Source: JABFRJ01 sp963847145 (lineage in GTDB: Bacteria; Pseudomonadota; Alphaproteobacteria; Rhizobiales; Hyphomicrobiaceae). Taken from it: 64,000 nt of DNA. Below, piece by piece: positions 1-9,900 of this stretch (within the stretch, counting starts at the first letter, position 1; every line of letters starts with the position of its first letter). The stretch lies in assembly GCA_963847145.1 (NCBI GenBank), contig CAWJYN010000003.1:930001-994000 (forward strand). The letters run 5' to 3'. The notes under the pieces are model-generated. The model saw nothing but the letters and a program-made list of their open reading frames with translations, was not told where the DNA came from and did not search any database. The translations under genes were made by a program, and so were the position numbers.

Positions 1-1
1 G

Positions 2-2092
2 CCGCTGGTGCACATCTCGGGTGGCGTTTCCAACCTGTCGTTCAGCTTCCGCGGCAACGAGCAGGTGCGCGAGGCGATGCACTCGGTGTTTCTCTACCAT
101 GCCATACAGGCGGGGATGGACATGGGCATCGTCAATGCGGGCCAGCTGGCGGTCTACGACAATATCCCGGCGGAGCTGCGCGAGCGGTGCGAAGACGTGG
201 TGCTCAATCGCCGCGAAGATAGCACGGACCGACTGTTGGAGGCCGCCGAGCGCTACAAGGCTGGTGGCGGCAAGCGGAAGGAGGCCGATCTGCTGTGGCG
301 CAATGGTGATGTCGGCTCGCGGCTCACGCATGCGCTGGTGCACGGCATTACGGACTTCATCGAGACGGATACCGAAGAAGCGCGCAAGCTGGCGAACAAG
401 CCGCTGCATGTGATCGAGGGCCCTCTCATGGCGGGCATGAATGTGGTGGGCGATCTGTTCGGCGCGGGCAAGATGTTCCTGCCGCAAGTCGTCAAGAGCG
501 CGCGCGTGATGAAGCAGGCGGTGGCCTATCTGCAGCCCTATCTGGAAGCGGAGAAGATCGCGTCGGGCGTGGCGAACAAGCCGGCAGCCGGCAAAATCGT
601 GATGGCGACGGTGAAGGGCGATGTGCACGACATCGGCAAGAACATCGTCGGCGTTGTGCTTCAATGCAACAACTACGAGGTGATCGATCTCGGGGTGATG
701 GTGCCGGCGCAGAAGATTTTGGAAGTGGCAAAGAAGGAGGGCGCAGACATCATCGGGCTGTCGGGCCTGATCACGCCGTCGCTCGACGAGATGTGCCATG
801 TGGCCGCCGAGATGGAGCGGCAGGGCTTTGTTGTGCCGCTGCTGATCGGCGGGGCGACAACGAGCCGGGTGCATACGGCGGTTAAGATCGCGCCGAACTT
901 CAAAAAGGGCCCGGCGATCTATGTGACGGACGCGAGTCGCGCGGTCGGTGTGGTGTCGAACCTGCTGTCGCCGACGGAAGCCAAGCCATACGTTGCGGGA
1001 ATTGCCGCTGAGTACACGAAAATCCGCGAGAACCACCTCAAAGGTGAACAGAAAAAGGTGCGCCTGCCGCTTGCGACAGCCCGCGCCAATCGCTTCAAGA
1101 TCGACTGGGCGCAGGGCGCGCCGCCGGCACCGACGTTCATAGGCACACGCGCGTTCCGGAACTACGATCTCTCTCTGCTCGTGGATGTGATCGACTGGAC
1201 GCCGTTCTTCCAGACGTGGGAACTGAGCGGGCGCTACCCGCAGATCCTGAAGGACAAGGTTGTCGGCGTCGAAGCGACGAAGCTGTTCGCGGATGCCAAG
1301 ACGCTGCTCAAACAGATGGTCGAGGGCCGATGGCTGACTGCCAATGCGGTGATCGGTTTCTGGCCAGCCAACAGTGTCGAGGACGACATCGTCGTGTTCA
1401 AGGATGGCACGCGCAAGACCGAGCTCGCGCGGCTGCATACATTGCGGCAGCAAATTGCGCGTGAGCACAAGGGGCCGGGCGGACGCGAGCGGGCGAACAC
1501 GGCGCTGGCGGACTTCATCGCGCCGCGCGAGACCGGAGTTGCGGACCATATCGGCGGCTTTGCCGTTACGACTGGCATCGGCGAAGAAGCCGCGCTTGAA
1601 AAGCACTTCAAAAAGACAGACGACTACGGGCGGATCATGTTCAAGGCGCTGGCCGACCGGCTGGCCGAGGCCTTTGCTGAGCACATGCACGCACGCGTAC
1701 GCCGCGAGTTCTGGGGCTACGCCCCCACTGAGGTCCTCTCTAATGACGATCTCATTGCAGAGGGTTATGACGGCATCCGGCCGGCACCGGGGTATCCGGC
1801 GCAGCCTGACCACACCGAGAAGGAGACGCTGTGGTCGCTGATGGATGTCAAGACGGCGGCCGGCATCGAGCTGACCGAGAGTTTTGCTATGTGGCCAGGA
1901 TCGGCGGTGTCAGGCTGCTATTTTGCGAACCCAGCGAGCCACTACTTCGGCGTCGGCAAGGTTGAGCGCGATCAGGTCGAAGACTACGCGCGGCGCAAAG
2001 GCTGGACGATTGCGACTTGCGAGCGCTGGCTGGCACCTGTGTTGAACTATGATGTGACCAGTACTGCGGCGAAGGCGAAGGACGCCGCCTGA
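2..2092 (+). CDS. metH: Methionine synthase (cobalamin-dependent), C-terminal part
   Basis: The reading frame is open from the window edge, so the N-terminal homocysteine domain and most of the folate domain are missing; about 696 residues remain. MetH transfers a methyl group from methyltetrahydrofolate to homocysteine through cobalamin in the cytoplasm. In order one sees the end of the pterin-binding domain (residues 1-35), the helical cap, the B12-binding Rossmann domain with the DVHDIG motif whose histidine ligates cobalt (His codon near nt 626), the SGLITPS and GGATTS loops, and the reactivation domain with RPAPGYP near the SAM site and an SGCYFANP-type motif before the C-terminus. The fit to the family is full and uninterrupted. 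The identity is very secure; only the start is outside the window. Confidence 0.97.
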   Translation, partial: PLVHISGGVSNLSFSFRGNEQVREAMHSVFLYHAIQAGMDMGIVNAGQLAVYDNIPAELRERCEDVVLNRREDSTDRLLEAAERYKAGGGKRKEADLLWRNGDVGSRLTHALVHGITDFIETDTEEARKLANKPLHVIEGPLMAGMNVVGDLFGAGKMFLPQVVKSARVMKQAVAYLQPYLEAEKIASGVANKPAAGKIVMATVKGDVHDIGKNIVGVVLQCNNYEVIDLGVMVPAQKILEVAKKEGADIIGLSGLITPSLDEMCHVAAEMERQGFVVPLLIGGATTSRVHTAVKIAPNFKKGPAIYVTDASRAVGVVSNLLSPTEAKPYVAGIAAEYTKIRENHLKGEQKKVRLPLATARANRFKIDWAQGAPPAPTFIGTRAFRNYDLSLLVDVIDWTPFFQTWELSGRYPQILKDKVVGVEATKLFADAKTLLKQMVEGRWLTANAVIGFWPANSVEDDIVVFKDGTRKTELARLHTLRQQIAREHKGPGGRERANTALADFIAPRETGVADHIGGFAVTTGIGEEAALEKHFKKTDDYGRIMFKALADRLAEAFAEHMHARVRREFWGYAPTEVLSNDDLIAEGYDGIRPAPGYPAQPDHTEKETLWSLMDVKTAAGIELTESFAMWPGSAVSGCYFANPASHYFGVGKVERDQVEDYARRKGWTIATCERWLAPVLNYDVTSTAAKAKDAA

Positions 2093-2393
2093 TACGGCGC
2101 AATGCGTTCGTCAAGGCGCCGATGGGCGGATGATGCGCGCCAGTGACACACAGCGCATCTTCAACGTGGCTGAAATACTTGAAGATGAATTTTGACTTGC
2201 AGCGCCACATTGTGCTGCTACTGCCGACCCTAAGACGCGGGTTGGCCGGTGCGCGTGCACAAGGACAGTGCGTTGTGCACGCGGCGCAGACGGCCTAAGC
2301 TCTGATCGAGTGCGATCGAATCACTTGCGCGATCACTGGCGGCAGCGAAAGCTGCGCGAGTTTGCCAGTGCGCTGCAAGCGCAGGAGGGAAGC
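2093..2393. other. Intergenic spacer metH to hydrolase gene
   Basis: About 300 bases with no convincing gene, RNA or terminator. The only clear signal is a strong ribosome binding site, AGGAGGGA at 2383-2390, just before the next gene. Confidence 0.5.
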
Positions 2394-3191
2394 ATGGCAA
2401 AATCACCCGGGCCGAAGCGCGCATCGAAGACGCGTGCGCGCGCGCCGCAGCGTGCCGAGAAGGCACCGAGCCGCACGATTGCGCTGGCGATTACCGGTCT
2501 TGAGGTGCCCGTCGAGGTGCGGCGCCACCGGTCGGCGCGGCGGCTGACGCTGCGGGTCAATCAGACGCGGCGGGTGGTGATCGTCACCGTTCCAGTGCGC
2601 TGCAAGATCGATGAGGCGGGCACATTTGTGAACCGGCATCTGGATTGGGTGCGGTCGCGACTGCACGATCTTCCATCGCCGATCCCGTTCGAAGACGGCG
2701 TCATTGTGCCCGTCAGAGGCAAGGATCACATTGTGCGCTTTGCGGGCGCACGGGGGCGCGGGGCTGTCGTGGAATTTGCCGAGCTTGGCTCCGGGATGCC
2801 GGTGCTGGCGGTCAAGGGTGCGGAAGAAAATGCGCCGCGCCGCCTGCGCGATTGGCTTTATGACCAGGCCCGGCATGATCTAGACGCGCGGGTGGCGTTT
2901 CATGCACGCCGGCTGGGACTGAAGGCGCGGCGCATTTCGGTGCGCGATCAGGGCAGCCGCTGGGGTTCATGCTCGACGTCGGGCGTGCTGTCGTTCTCGT
3001 GGCGGCTGATCCTGGCGCCGCCCATCGTGCTCGATTATGTGGCGGCCCATGAAGTGGCGCATTTGGGCGAAATGAACCATGGGCCCCGTTTCTGGGCACT
3101 GGTGCGCAAGACCATGCCGGACATGGATGTGGCGAAGGCCTGGCTGCTCAAGCATGGGCAGGAACTGCACCGTTACGACGGGATTGCCTGA
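2394..3191 (+). CDS. YgjP/SprT-like M48-family zinc metallohydrolase
   Basis: A 265-residue protein of the YgjP-like (DUF45) metallopeptidase family. The zinc signature HEVAH sits near the C-terminus, followed by the usual NHGPRFW block containing the third ligand region. Before it is the conserved GSRWGSCS motif. The N-terminus is a lysine/arginine-rich tail, then a beta-rich domain. The start at 2394 is chosen over an upstream in-frame codon at 2268 because AGGAGGGA lies four bases before it and the extra 42 residues look non-coding. No signal peptide is visible, so it is probably cytoplasmic. The physiological substrate of this family is not established. It stands alone on its strand before the YqeY-like gene. 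Confidence 0.88.
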   Translation: MAKSPGPKRASKTRARAPQRAEKAPSRTIALAITGLEVPVEVRRHRSARRLTLRVNQTRRVVIVTVPVRCKIDEAGTFVNRHLDWVRSRLHDLPSPIPFEDGVIVPVRGKDHIVRFAGARGRGAVVEFAELGSGMPVLAVKGAEENAPRRLRDWLYDQARHDLDARVAFHARRLGLKARRISVRDQGSRWGSCSTSGVLSFSWRLILAPPIVLDYVAAHEVAHLGEMNHGPRFWALVRKTMPDMDVAKAWLLKHGQELHRYDGIA

Positions 3192-3272
3192 AGATTGACG
3201 GGCTGGAGCCTCCGAAGTTGCGCGCACTGGGTATTGGCCCTAAAAAGCGCGCTTCGCACAGGAGAGCCCCCA

Positions 3273-3725
3273 ATGTTCCGCGACCGGTTTACGTCCGATC
3301 TCAAAGACGCCATGCGCGCCGGAGAGAAACTGAAGGTTTCGACCATCCGGTTGATGACGGCGGCGATCAAATCGGCCGACATCGAGGCGCGACCCGCCGG
3401 TAAAGACCCCATCGACGACGCATCTATCCTCAACGTGCTGGCCAAGATGGTGAAGCAGCGGCGGGATTTTGCCGAGCAATTCGAGAAAGGTGGACGCCCG
3501 GAAATGGCAGCCAACGAATTGGCTGAAATCGTCATCATCGAGAGCTATCTGCCCAAGCAGATGGGCGAGGCGGATATGAAGGCTGCGGTTGCCAAGGCGA
3601 TTGCGGAGACGGGCGCGACGACCGGCAAAGACATGGGCAAGGTGATGGGCGCGCTGAAAGCGGCCTATGCCGGGCAAATGGATTTCGGCAAGGTTGGCGG
3701 GATTGTGAAAGATTTGTTGAAGTAG
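3273..3725 (+). CDS. GatB/YqeY domain-containing protein
   Basis: A 150-residue protein matching the YqeY family over its full length: a helical N-terminal half (MFRDRFTSDLKDAMRAG, then STIRLM) and a C-terminal helical bundle with ESYLPKQM and GKDMGKVMGALK. YqeY resembles the tail domain of GatB, the amidotransferase subunit that binds tRNA, but the stand-alone protein has no firmly assigned role. The start at 3273 is preceded by GGAG at 3261. It is followed by a long inverted repeat and then the riboflavin operon. In many alphaproteobacteria this gene sits beside dnaG/rpoD or carA; neither is seen here. Confidence 0.92.
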   Translation: MFRDRFTSDLKDAMRAGEKLKVSTIRLMTAAIKSADIEARPAGKDPIDDASILNVLAKMVKQRRDFAEQFEKGGRPEMAANELAEIVIIESYLPKQMGEADMKAAVAKAIAETGATTGKDMGKVMGALKAAYAGQMDFGKVGGIVKDLLK

Positions 3726-3750
3726 GTCGCCCCAAACGAAGCCACTCTCA

Positions 3751-3895
3751 TTCGTCGTGGCCGCGAAGGCGGCCACCCAAGCAAACCTCAAATTTGCCGC
3801 CAACGCCGATTTGAAGCTCGGTTTGCTGCATGCTTTTTCTGGTGAGCACACGCGAGTTGGCTTGCTTGGGTGGCCGCCTTCGCGGCCATGACGAA
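3751..3895. repeat. Long inverted repeat (REP-like palindrome) upstream of ribE
   Basis: Two arms of about 34 bases, 3751-3784 and 3862-3895, are reverse complements with a single mismatch, separated by a 77-base loop. Each arm also contains an internal palindrome (GGCCGCGAAGGCGGCC core). The motif resembles widespread proteobacterial REP sequences of the type 'CCGCGAAGGCGG...ATGACGA'. It fills the gap between the YqeY gene and ribE and could fold into a large hairpin in the leader of the riboflavin operon. It does not show the conserved boxes of an FMN riboswitch. Confidence 0.8.
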
Positions 3896-3919
3896 AGAAA
3901 AAAACGCGCAAGGTTAGTT

Positions 3920-4513
3920 ATGTTCACAGGCATCATCACGGATGTGGGCGAGGTGGTCGCGCGCGTGGGCGGCGTCTTCACCATTCGCTCTCACTACGAT
4001 CCCGCGACGATTGCGCTCGGGGCGTCGATTGCGCATGACGGGTGCTGTTTGACGGTGACGGCGTTGATGCCAGAAGCGGGCGGATGCCAGTACACGCTCG
4101 ACGTTTCAAATGAGACGCTGTCGAAAACGACGCTGGGTGACTGGCAGCCGGGCCAGGCGATCAACCTCGAGCGCGCGTTGAAGGTTGGCGACGAGTTGGG
4201 CGGACATATGGTCTCGGGGCACGTGGATGGCGTGGCGCGGATTGTCGATGTTCGCGCGGATGGTGACAGCCGGCGGTTTACCTTCGAAGTGCCCGGCGAT
4301 CTGGCGCGCTTTATCGCACCGAAGGGGTCGGTGGCGCTGGACGGCACATCGCTGACGGTCAACGAGGTTGATGGGGTGCGCTTTGGGGTTAACCTGATCC
4401 CGCATACCTTGACGCATACGTCATGGGGGCGCAAAACGGCCGGAGACCGGATCAACCTGGAAATCGATCCGTTAGCGCGCTATGTGGCGCGCCTTCTGGA
4501 GCAAAAGCAGTGA
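3920..4513 (+). CDS. ribE: Riboflavin synthase, alpha chain
   Basis: A 197-residue lumazine-binding protein with the canonical N-terminus MFTGII and the internal duplication expected of riboflavin synthase: two beta-barrel lumazine-binding halves, the first with GCCLTV and the second with GTSLTVN. It dismutates two 6,7-dimethyl-8-ribityllumazine molecules to riboflavin. The upstream in-frame extension to 3830 runs through the inverted repeat and is not used. The stop overlaps the GTG start of ribBA (GTGA), suggesting translational coupling. It is the first gene of ribE-ribBA-ribH-nusB. The family is also called ribC in some species. Confidence 0.96.
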   Translation: MFTGIITDVGEVVARVGGVFTIRSHYDPATIALGASIAHDGCCLTVTALMPEAGGCQYTLDVSNETLSKTTLGDWQPGQAINLERALKVGDELGGHMVSGHVDGVARIVDVRADGDSRRFTFEVPGDLARFIAPKGSVALDGTSLTVNEVDGVRFGVNLIPHTLTHTSWGRKTAGDRINLEIDPLARYVARLLEQKQ

Positions 4514-5679
4514 CCGCGAAAGAGCCGCTCAAGCGCGTGGAGTATGCCGAGGGCCGTGGGTTCGTCTCGTCGACCGAGGAAATCCTCGAAGACTTGCGCA
4601 ACGGCCGTATGGTCGTTCTGGTGGACGCGGAAGACCGCGAGAACGAGGGCGATCTGGTGATCCCGGCGCAGATGGCGACGCCGGACGCGATCAACTTCAT
4701 GGCGCGGTTTGGGCGCGGGCTGATCTGCCTGGCGCTGACGGAAGAGCGAGCAGATACTCTGCGGCTGGAAGCGATGGCGCGGACGAACCGCACGCGGATG
4801 GGCACGGCGTTTACGGTTTCGATCGAAGCGAAAGAGGGCATCTCGACCGGCATCTCGGCGGCGGACCGCTCGCATACAATCCGCACGGCCATCGATGCCA
4901 GCAAAGACCATCGCGATCTTGTCTCACCGGGGCACGTGTTTCCGCTGATCGCGCGGGATGGCGGTGTGCTGGTGCGGGCGGGTCATACGGAGGCGAGTGT
5001 CGATCTGGCGCGCATGGCGGGACTGACGCCGGCGGGCGTGATCTGCGAGATCATGAATGACGACGGGACAATGGCGCGGATGCCGGACCTGGTGGCGTTC
5101 GCACAGCGGCACGCGCTGAAGATCGGCACTATCGAAGACATGGTGGCGCATCGGCTGAAGAACGATCGGATCGTGACGCGAGTTGCGGAAACCGATGTGT
5201 CGAGCGCGTTCGGCGGTGTGTTCCGCATGGTGGCGTATGAGACCACCGTTGATGCCGTGCAACATCTGGCACTGGTGAAGGGCGACCTGTCCGCACCAGG
5301 GCCGGTGGCGGTGCGCGTGCACGCCGTCGATCCGGCGGCGGACCTGCTGGGTATTGGCGCGGCGGGTGTGCAGCCGACGTTGATTGCGCGGGCAATGGAG
5401 ATGATTGCGGCCGAGGGCCGTGGCGTCGTTGTACTGATCCGCGATTTGCGGCCGAAGGCCGTGTCGCAGTGGATCGAGGCGCAGGGCGGTGTGCCGTCGG
5501 GCGTGGCGCGCATCCGGCCAGGGCGGGAGCGGCGGCAGGTGGAGATCGGCATCGGGTCGCAGATATTGCGCGACCTGGGCGTGCGGGACATGGTGCTGCT
5601 GAGTAATTCAGCGGTGCAATCCTATGTGGGTCTGGAAGGCTATGGCCTGAAGATCGTCGATGTGAAGAAGATCGGTTGA
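4510..5679 (+). CDS. ribB: 3,4-dihydroxy-2-butanone 4-phosphate synthase with degenerate GTP cyclohydrolase II domain
   Basis: A 389-residue RibBA-type fusion. The N-terminal half (residues 20-225) is an intact RibB: DAEDRENEGDL carries the acidic metal and substrate residues, and GHVFPL followed by RAGHTEASVDL is the second active-site block. It converts ribulose 5-phosphate to dihydroxybutanone phosphate. The C-terminal half aligns with GTP cyclohydrolase II, but the zinc-binding cysteine loop (normally C-x10-C-x-C) is replaced by a cysteine-free stretch around VDPAADLLGIG. That half is therefore probably inactive, as in several alphaproteobacterial RibBA proteins. The GTG start overlaps the ribE stop; an upstream ATG at 4423 lies inside ribE and is rejected. 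Confidence 0.93.
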   Translation: MTAKEPLKRVEYAEGRGFVSSTEEILEDLRNGRMVVLVDAEDRENEGDLVIPAQMATPDAINFMARFGRGLICLALTEERADTLRLEAMARTNRTRMGTAFTVSIEAKEGISTGISAADRSHTIRTAIDASKDHRDLVSPGHVFPLIARDGGVLVRAGHTEASVDLARMAGLTPAGVICEIMNDDGTMARMPDLVAFAQRHALKIGTIEDMVAHRLKNDRIVTRVAETDVSSAFGGVFRMVAYETTVDAVQHLALVKGDLSAPGPVAVRVHAVDPAADLLGIGAAGVQPTLIARAMEMIAAEGRGVVVLIRDLRPKAVSQWIEAQGGVPSGVARIRPGRERRQVEIGIGSQILRDLGVRDMVLLSNSAVQSYVGLEGYGLKIVDVKKIG

Positions 5680-5684
5680 GACGT

Positions 5685-6188
5685 ATGGCAGGCCCATCGC
5701 GCGCGGCGCAGACAACGGTCGAGATCAAGGCGCACGTCTTGATCATCGAGTCGCGGTATTATTCTGCGGTGGCGGATGCGCTGCTGGAAGGCGCGTTGGC
5801 GGAGCTTCAGGCGTCGGGGGCGACGTATGAGAAAGTGACGGTGCCGGGCGCGCTCGAAATCCCGCAGGCACTGGCGCAGGCGGTGGGTGCCGGGCTGATG
5901 GCGGATGAGGACGGGGACGCGCACTATGACGGGGCACTTGTGCTCGGATGCGTGATCCGCGGCGAGACTTCGCACTATGACATCGTGGTCAACAATGCGA
6001 ACCATTGGCTGATGGAGATTGCGACGCAGGCGTGCGTGCCGTTGGGCAACGCGATCCTGACGGTTGACACGGAGGCGCAGGCGTTGGCGCGGGCGAGTGG
6101 TGGCCGCGCCGGCAAGGGCGGAGACGCTGTGCGTGCGTGTCTGTCGGTACTGCAGTTGGCGCGGGCGTTTGAGGCGGTGGGCGAATGA
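5685..6188 (+). CDS. ribH: 6,7-dimethyl-8-ribityllumazine synthase
   Basis: A 167-residue lumazine synthase, which condenses the ribityl-aminouracil with dihydroxybutanone phosphate to make the substrate of RibE. Visible landmarks are the substrate-binding ESRYYS near the N-terminus, VPGALEIP, and the phosphate and active-site motif VIRGETSHYDIV with its catalytic histidine. The segment following that motif (NNANHWL) departs from the more common CNE/SAR version but fits shorter alphaproteobacterial types. The ATG at 5685 lies six bases after the ribBA stop; a TTG at 5676 overlapping the stop is a weaker alternative. The stop overlaps the nusB start (ATGA). Confidence 0.95.
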   Translation: MAGPSRAAQTTVEIKAHVLIIESRYYSAVADALLEGALAELQASGATYEKVTVPGALEIPQALAQAVGAGLMADEDGDAHYDGALVLGCVIRGETSHYDIVVNNANHWLMEIATQACVPLGNAILTVDTEAQALARASGGRAGKGGDAVRACLSVLQLARAFEAVGE

Positions 6189-6697
6189 GCACGGCACCGG
6201 ATCACAGCGCCGCGGGCGGGCTTGCGAAGCTCGCGTCGGCTTCTGACATCGCACGCAGCCAGGCGCGGCTGGCCGCCGTGCAGGCGCTCTATCAGATGGA
6301 GCTGGCGGCGACTGACTTGAACGATGTGATTGCGCAATTCGAGCAGCACCGGTTTGGTGCGGACGCCGAGGACCAGACGGTGGCGGATGCCAACCCGGCG
6401 TTGTTTTCTGAGATCGTGCGGGGCGTGGTGGCGCGACAGCTGGAGATCGACCCGCCGCTGGATGCGCAGCTGGCGGCTGGGTGGCGGCTGAACCGTATCG
6501 ACGCCATCATCCGGGCGACGCTGCGGTCGGCGATGTTTGAGCTGGTGGCGCGGCCGAAGGTGCCGGCGCGGGGTGTGATCAACGAATACGTCGAAGTGGC
6601 AAAGGCGTTCTTCGAGGGCGATGAGCCGAAGGTCGTCAACGCAGTGCTCGATGCAGTGGCGCGCAAGGTGCGGCCGCAGGAGTTCGAGGGGCGGTAG
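6185..6697 (+). CDS. nusB: Transcription antitermination factor NusB
   Basis: A 170-residue NusB. The all-helical fold shows in ARSQARLAAVQALYQME near the N-terminus (RNA and S10 binding face) and the conserved C-terminal block with RATLRSAMFEL, INEYVEVAK and VVNAVLD. NusB with S10 binds boxA RNA and allows processive transcription of rRNA operons. It is the last gene of the riboflavin operon, an arrangement common in proteobacteria, and its start overlaps the ribH stop in ATGA. Confidence 0.96.
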   Translation: MSTAPDHSAAGGLAKLASASDIARSQARLAAVQALYQMELAATDLNDVIAQFEQHRFGADAEDQTVADANPALFSEIVRGVVARQLEIDPPLDAQLAAGWRLNRIDAIIRATLRSAMFELVARPKVPARGVINEYVEVAKAFFEGDEPKVVNAVLDAVARKVRPQEFEGR

Positions 6698-6805
6698 ATA
6701 GGGGTGTGCCGCGGGCGGAGGTTGCACGATCTCTTATGGAGCGGCGGATGGTGCAGCGCTTGACCGCCCTACAAGCCGTTGCATTTTTTCTACAGAAATA
6801 AGGAT

Positions 6806-6916
6806 CCGTAGGGTGCAATAGCGAAGCGTATTGCACCGGGCGCAAGCGCGCGCTCCAACCACGTGGACTCCCGCGAGCCATGGCGCAATACGCTGAAACG
6901 CTGTTGCGCCCTACGG
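6806..6916. repeat. Palindromic BIME-like element downstream of nusB
   Basis: The segment begins CCGTAGGGTGCAATA and ends GTTGCGCCCTACGG, forming inverted ends about 83 bases apart. Inside, GCAATAGCGAAGCGTATTGC is itself a hairpin. This 'GTAGGGTGCAATA' palindrome is a recurrent intergenic element in many bacteria and is probably moved by REP-associated transposases. No gene is predicted in the spacer. Confidence 0.7.
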
Positions 6917-6943
6917 ACTTCAATTTGGCCCCAACGCACGCGT

Positions 6944-9900
6944 TCAGAACTTCCCGATGGCGTTGACGAAGACGCCTTTGTTGTTAGAGCTGAGGTTGGT
7001 GAGGTCGTCGGTGAAGTTGGTGAAGTTGTAGCCGACGCCGAATTTGAAGTTGTCGCCCAGATGGCGGTAGACGGCGATGAGCGCGCCGGCCTGGCGATCT
7101 TTCGCGGTGAAGACATCGAGCGAACGGACTTCCAGCGTCAGATCCCATTCTTTGACGAGGTGCAGGTCGAGGCGGCCGATGAGCAGTTGCGTTTTGCTGT
7201 CCAGCCAGGGGCCGTGCAGCGTGTTGTCTTTGATCGAGCCGGTTTTGACGGCGTATTTGCCACCGAGGGTGACGAAGGTCGTCAGATCATAGGTGGCGTC
7301 CATGGAGAGGACGTGGCTTTGCTGCGAGTAGTCGCCGACGCCGCCGATGCCAGCGCGTTGGCCGGGCGAGGGGAGATCGTAGAAGTAGGTGTATTTGAAG
7401 AGCGCATTGAGGCGGTCGTTGTGGGCAGGGCGATAGGCGAAACCGGTGACGGCTTCGAGATAGTTGCCGCGATAGAAGTCGCCCTGGTTGGACGTTGAAT
7501 AGGAGCCGTTGAGCTTGCCGATGGCGCGCCAATCGAGGTTGAGTTTGTTCACCAGGGTGTTGTTGGTGAGATAGGTGTCGCGGACGCTGTTGGAGGCAAC
7601 GGTGGTGATGTCGTCGTGGCGGTATTCGTAGCGGCCGGCGTAGGTGAGGCCCTTGTGGCTGTAGCCGAGGCTGGGGCTGATGGCGGTGCGCTTGAGATCG
7701 CCCTGCAAAGGATCGCTGAGCTTGCCGGTTTCGAGCACGAGGCCGGCCTTCCAGTGTTCGACGGGGACGAAGTCGAGACCAAACGCATGAGTGAGGCCAG
7801 AGAAGCCGCCGCCGTGCTTCAAGCGCTCTTCGCCGAAGACAGAGAAACTGTCGGAGAAGCGTTCGCGGGTGCCCGAGGTGAGCACGCCCGTGCCGCCGCG
7901 GGTGATGATGTCGGTGCGGTCGGGGTCGAGGCCGTAGTTGAGATAGGATGTGCGGCGCTCATCGACCTTGTGCTCGATGCCGATTTTGCCGCCGACGCCG
8001 CCGTTGCCGTGGGAGAGTTCGGCCGTGCCCTTGGTGGTTTCGTTGAGGCGCACGTTACCACCCACTCCGATACGGTTGTTGGCGTTGCGGTCGCCGGAGC
8101 GATTGAGCGTTGCCTGGCCGAAAACGTAGGTGCCCCAGTCGCGGTTGCTGTCGTAGTGGAGGCGGACGGCGGCGTCGGTGCGGTGGCCCTGCTGATTGAG
8201 GATGGGGCTCTGCGTGAATTGGGCGACGTTGTTGTTGTCGAAGCGGGCGCCGACGGTGGCTTTCCAATACTGATTGAAGGAGTAGGAGACGTTCTGTTCG
8301 GCGGCGCTGTAGGTGCGATATTCGTCCTGGCGGCCGTCGACTTTGGTTTTCGAGGACCAGCGTTGATCGAGCTGGACGACGGACTTGGCGCCGTATTCGC
8401 GGCCACCGCGGCTCAGCGTTAGTTCACCGGGCCCCGAGAAGTCACGGTCCTTTTCTTTCCAATAGGCAGAGAGGCGGCCGTCGGCACCTTTGATGATTTC
8501 GGAGAGATCAGCCGCGGTTTCGACGCGGCGGGCCCAGGCGGGCGCGCCACCGGTCGAGCGTGAGGAAAATGTAAAGCCGCCATCGAGCGAGAGTTGCTCG
8601 CCACTGCCGGGGCCGTTGGAGCGGGCGCCTTCGAGTTTCACGTAAGTGCCAGGCGAGAGGCGGAGCGTGACGTCGGCACCACCGATGGCCAGTTTTTCGC
8701 CGGGGGTGGTTTGATTGTATCCCGTAACGCCGACTTCGACGTTGTCGGTGACCCAGGTGCTGGCGCGGCTGCCGACGGCTTTGTCGCTGGTGGCTTGCAG
8801 GCTCGGGGCGTATTCGTAGTTGACGACGATGTACTGATCGTTGCCGGAGAGCGAGCCGGACTGGACGATGAAATCGCTGCTGCCGGTGCTGGACAGCGGC
8901 GAACGCAACATGATGCGGCCTTGCAAATAGTTGACGTCGTAGTCCTGCGTGGCGACCAGCCCGCGCGTTTTGAGAACGAGGCCGGTGTTGGCGTCGCGCT
9001 GTTCGATGGTGACGCGTTCGGAGCCTTGCGTGATGTTCTGGCGGCTCATGTAGTAGAGCGTGCCGCCGGTGCCGCGGAAGACATCGCGGGCCCCGAGCGT
9101 GCCGGGTTCGGCGGCGAAGACTTCGACCTGGGCGCGGCGTTCGCCGAAGCGGGTGCTGCTCTCGGTTTTGGCCTGCGCGCGTGCGCCGTAGAGGCCGCGC
9201 TCGTAACGGACGAACTCCGTGCCGGTGATGGTGGTTTTGAAATTGCCCCAGACGATGTTGTTGTCGCCCTTTTCAAGGCGGACGTAGAACTTGCCGCGGG
9301 TGGGCGCGTCTTCAACGAGCGTGCTGTCGTCGCCGTAGATGGGATAGTAGCGGTTGGGATCGAGGTTGCGCAGCAGGTAGCGTGGGTCTTTGCTGTCGAA
9401 GTTCGAAAACATGTGCTGGATGGGCTGGTCGCGTGTATCGGCGGAGGCGGTGAGCAGGGTGTCGCCCTGGACTTTGCCCTTCAGATAGAAGGCGAGGCGG
9501 CCGTTGACGAAGACCTGGTCTTTGAATTCGTCAGCGCGATCGGGGTTGAGGATGGCCATGGGGCCGGTGGTGGCGTTGCGGCCGACCGTGAGATCAGCCA
9601 GCGCGACGTAGAAGAAGTCGTGATCGGGCACGATGGCGCTGCGTGAGAAGACTGAGGCCATGCCCTTCTTGTCGGCGATGGCAACTTCGATCTGGTGTTC
9701 GCCTGAGGCGACGATCTGGCGGATGGCGAAGTCGCCCTTGGCATCGACGGGGGCGGGGATGCCCATCACAGTGACGGTGTGACCAGCGGGGACATTGCGG
9801 CCGGAGACGAGCACGGCGCCGCCGCTGATGGGGATGTTACGGACCTCCAGCGCATTACCGTTATAGATGGCCATCACGTCGTCGGGCTTGTGCTTGCCGC

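Noticed and set aside
8..2092. A complete gene starting at position 8
   Set aside because: The frame is open to the window edge and the protein starts in the middle of the MetH folate domain.
3726..3919. FMN riboswitch before ribE
   Set aside because: The conserved riboswitch boxes are absent; the spacer is filled by a REP-like inverted repeat instead.
5329..5400. Bifunctional RibBA with active GTP cyclohydrolase II
   Set aside because: The zinc-binding cysteines are missing from the expected segment.
8594..9646. Long plus-strand open frame of 350 codons
   Set aside because: Antisense to the beta-barrel gene, Ala/Gly/Val-rich as expected for a shadow frame.
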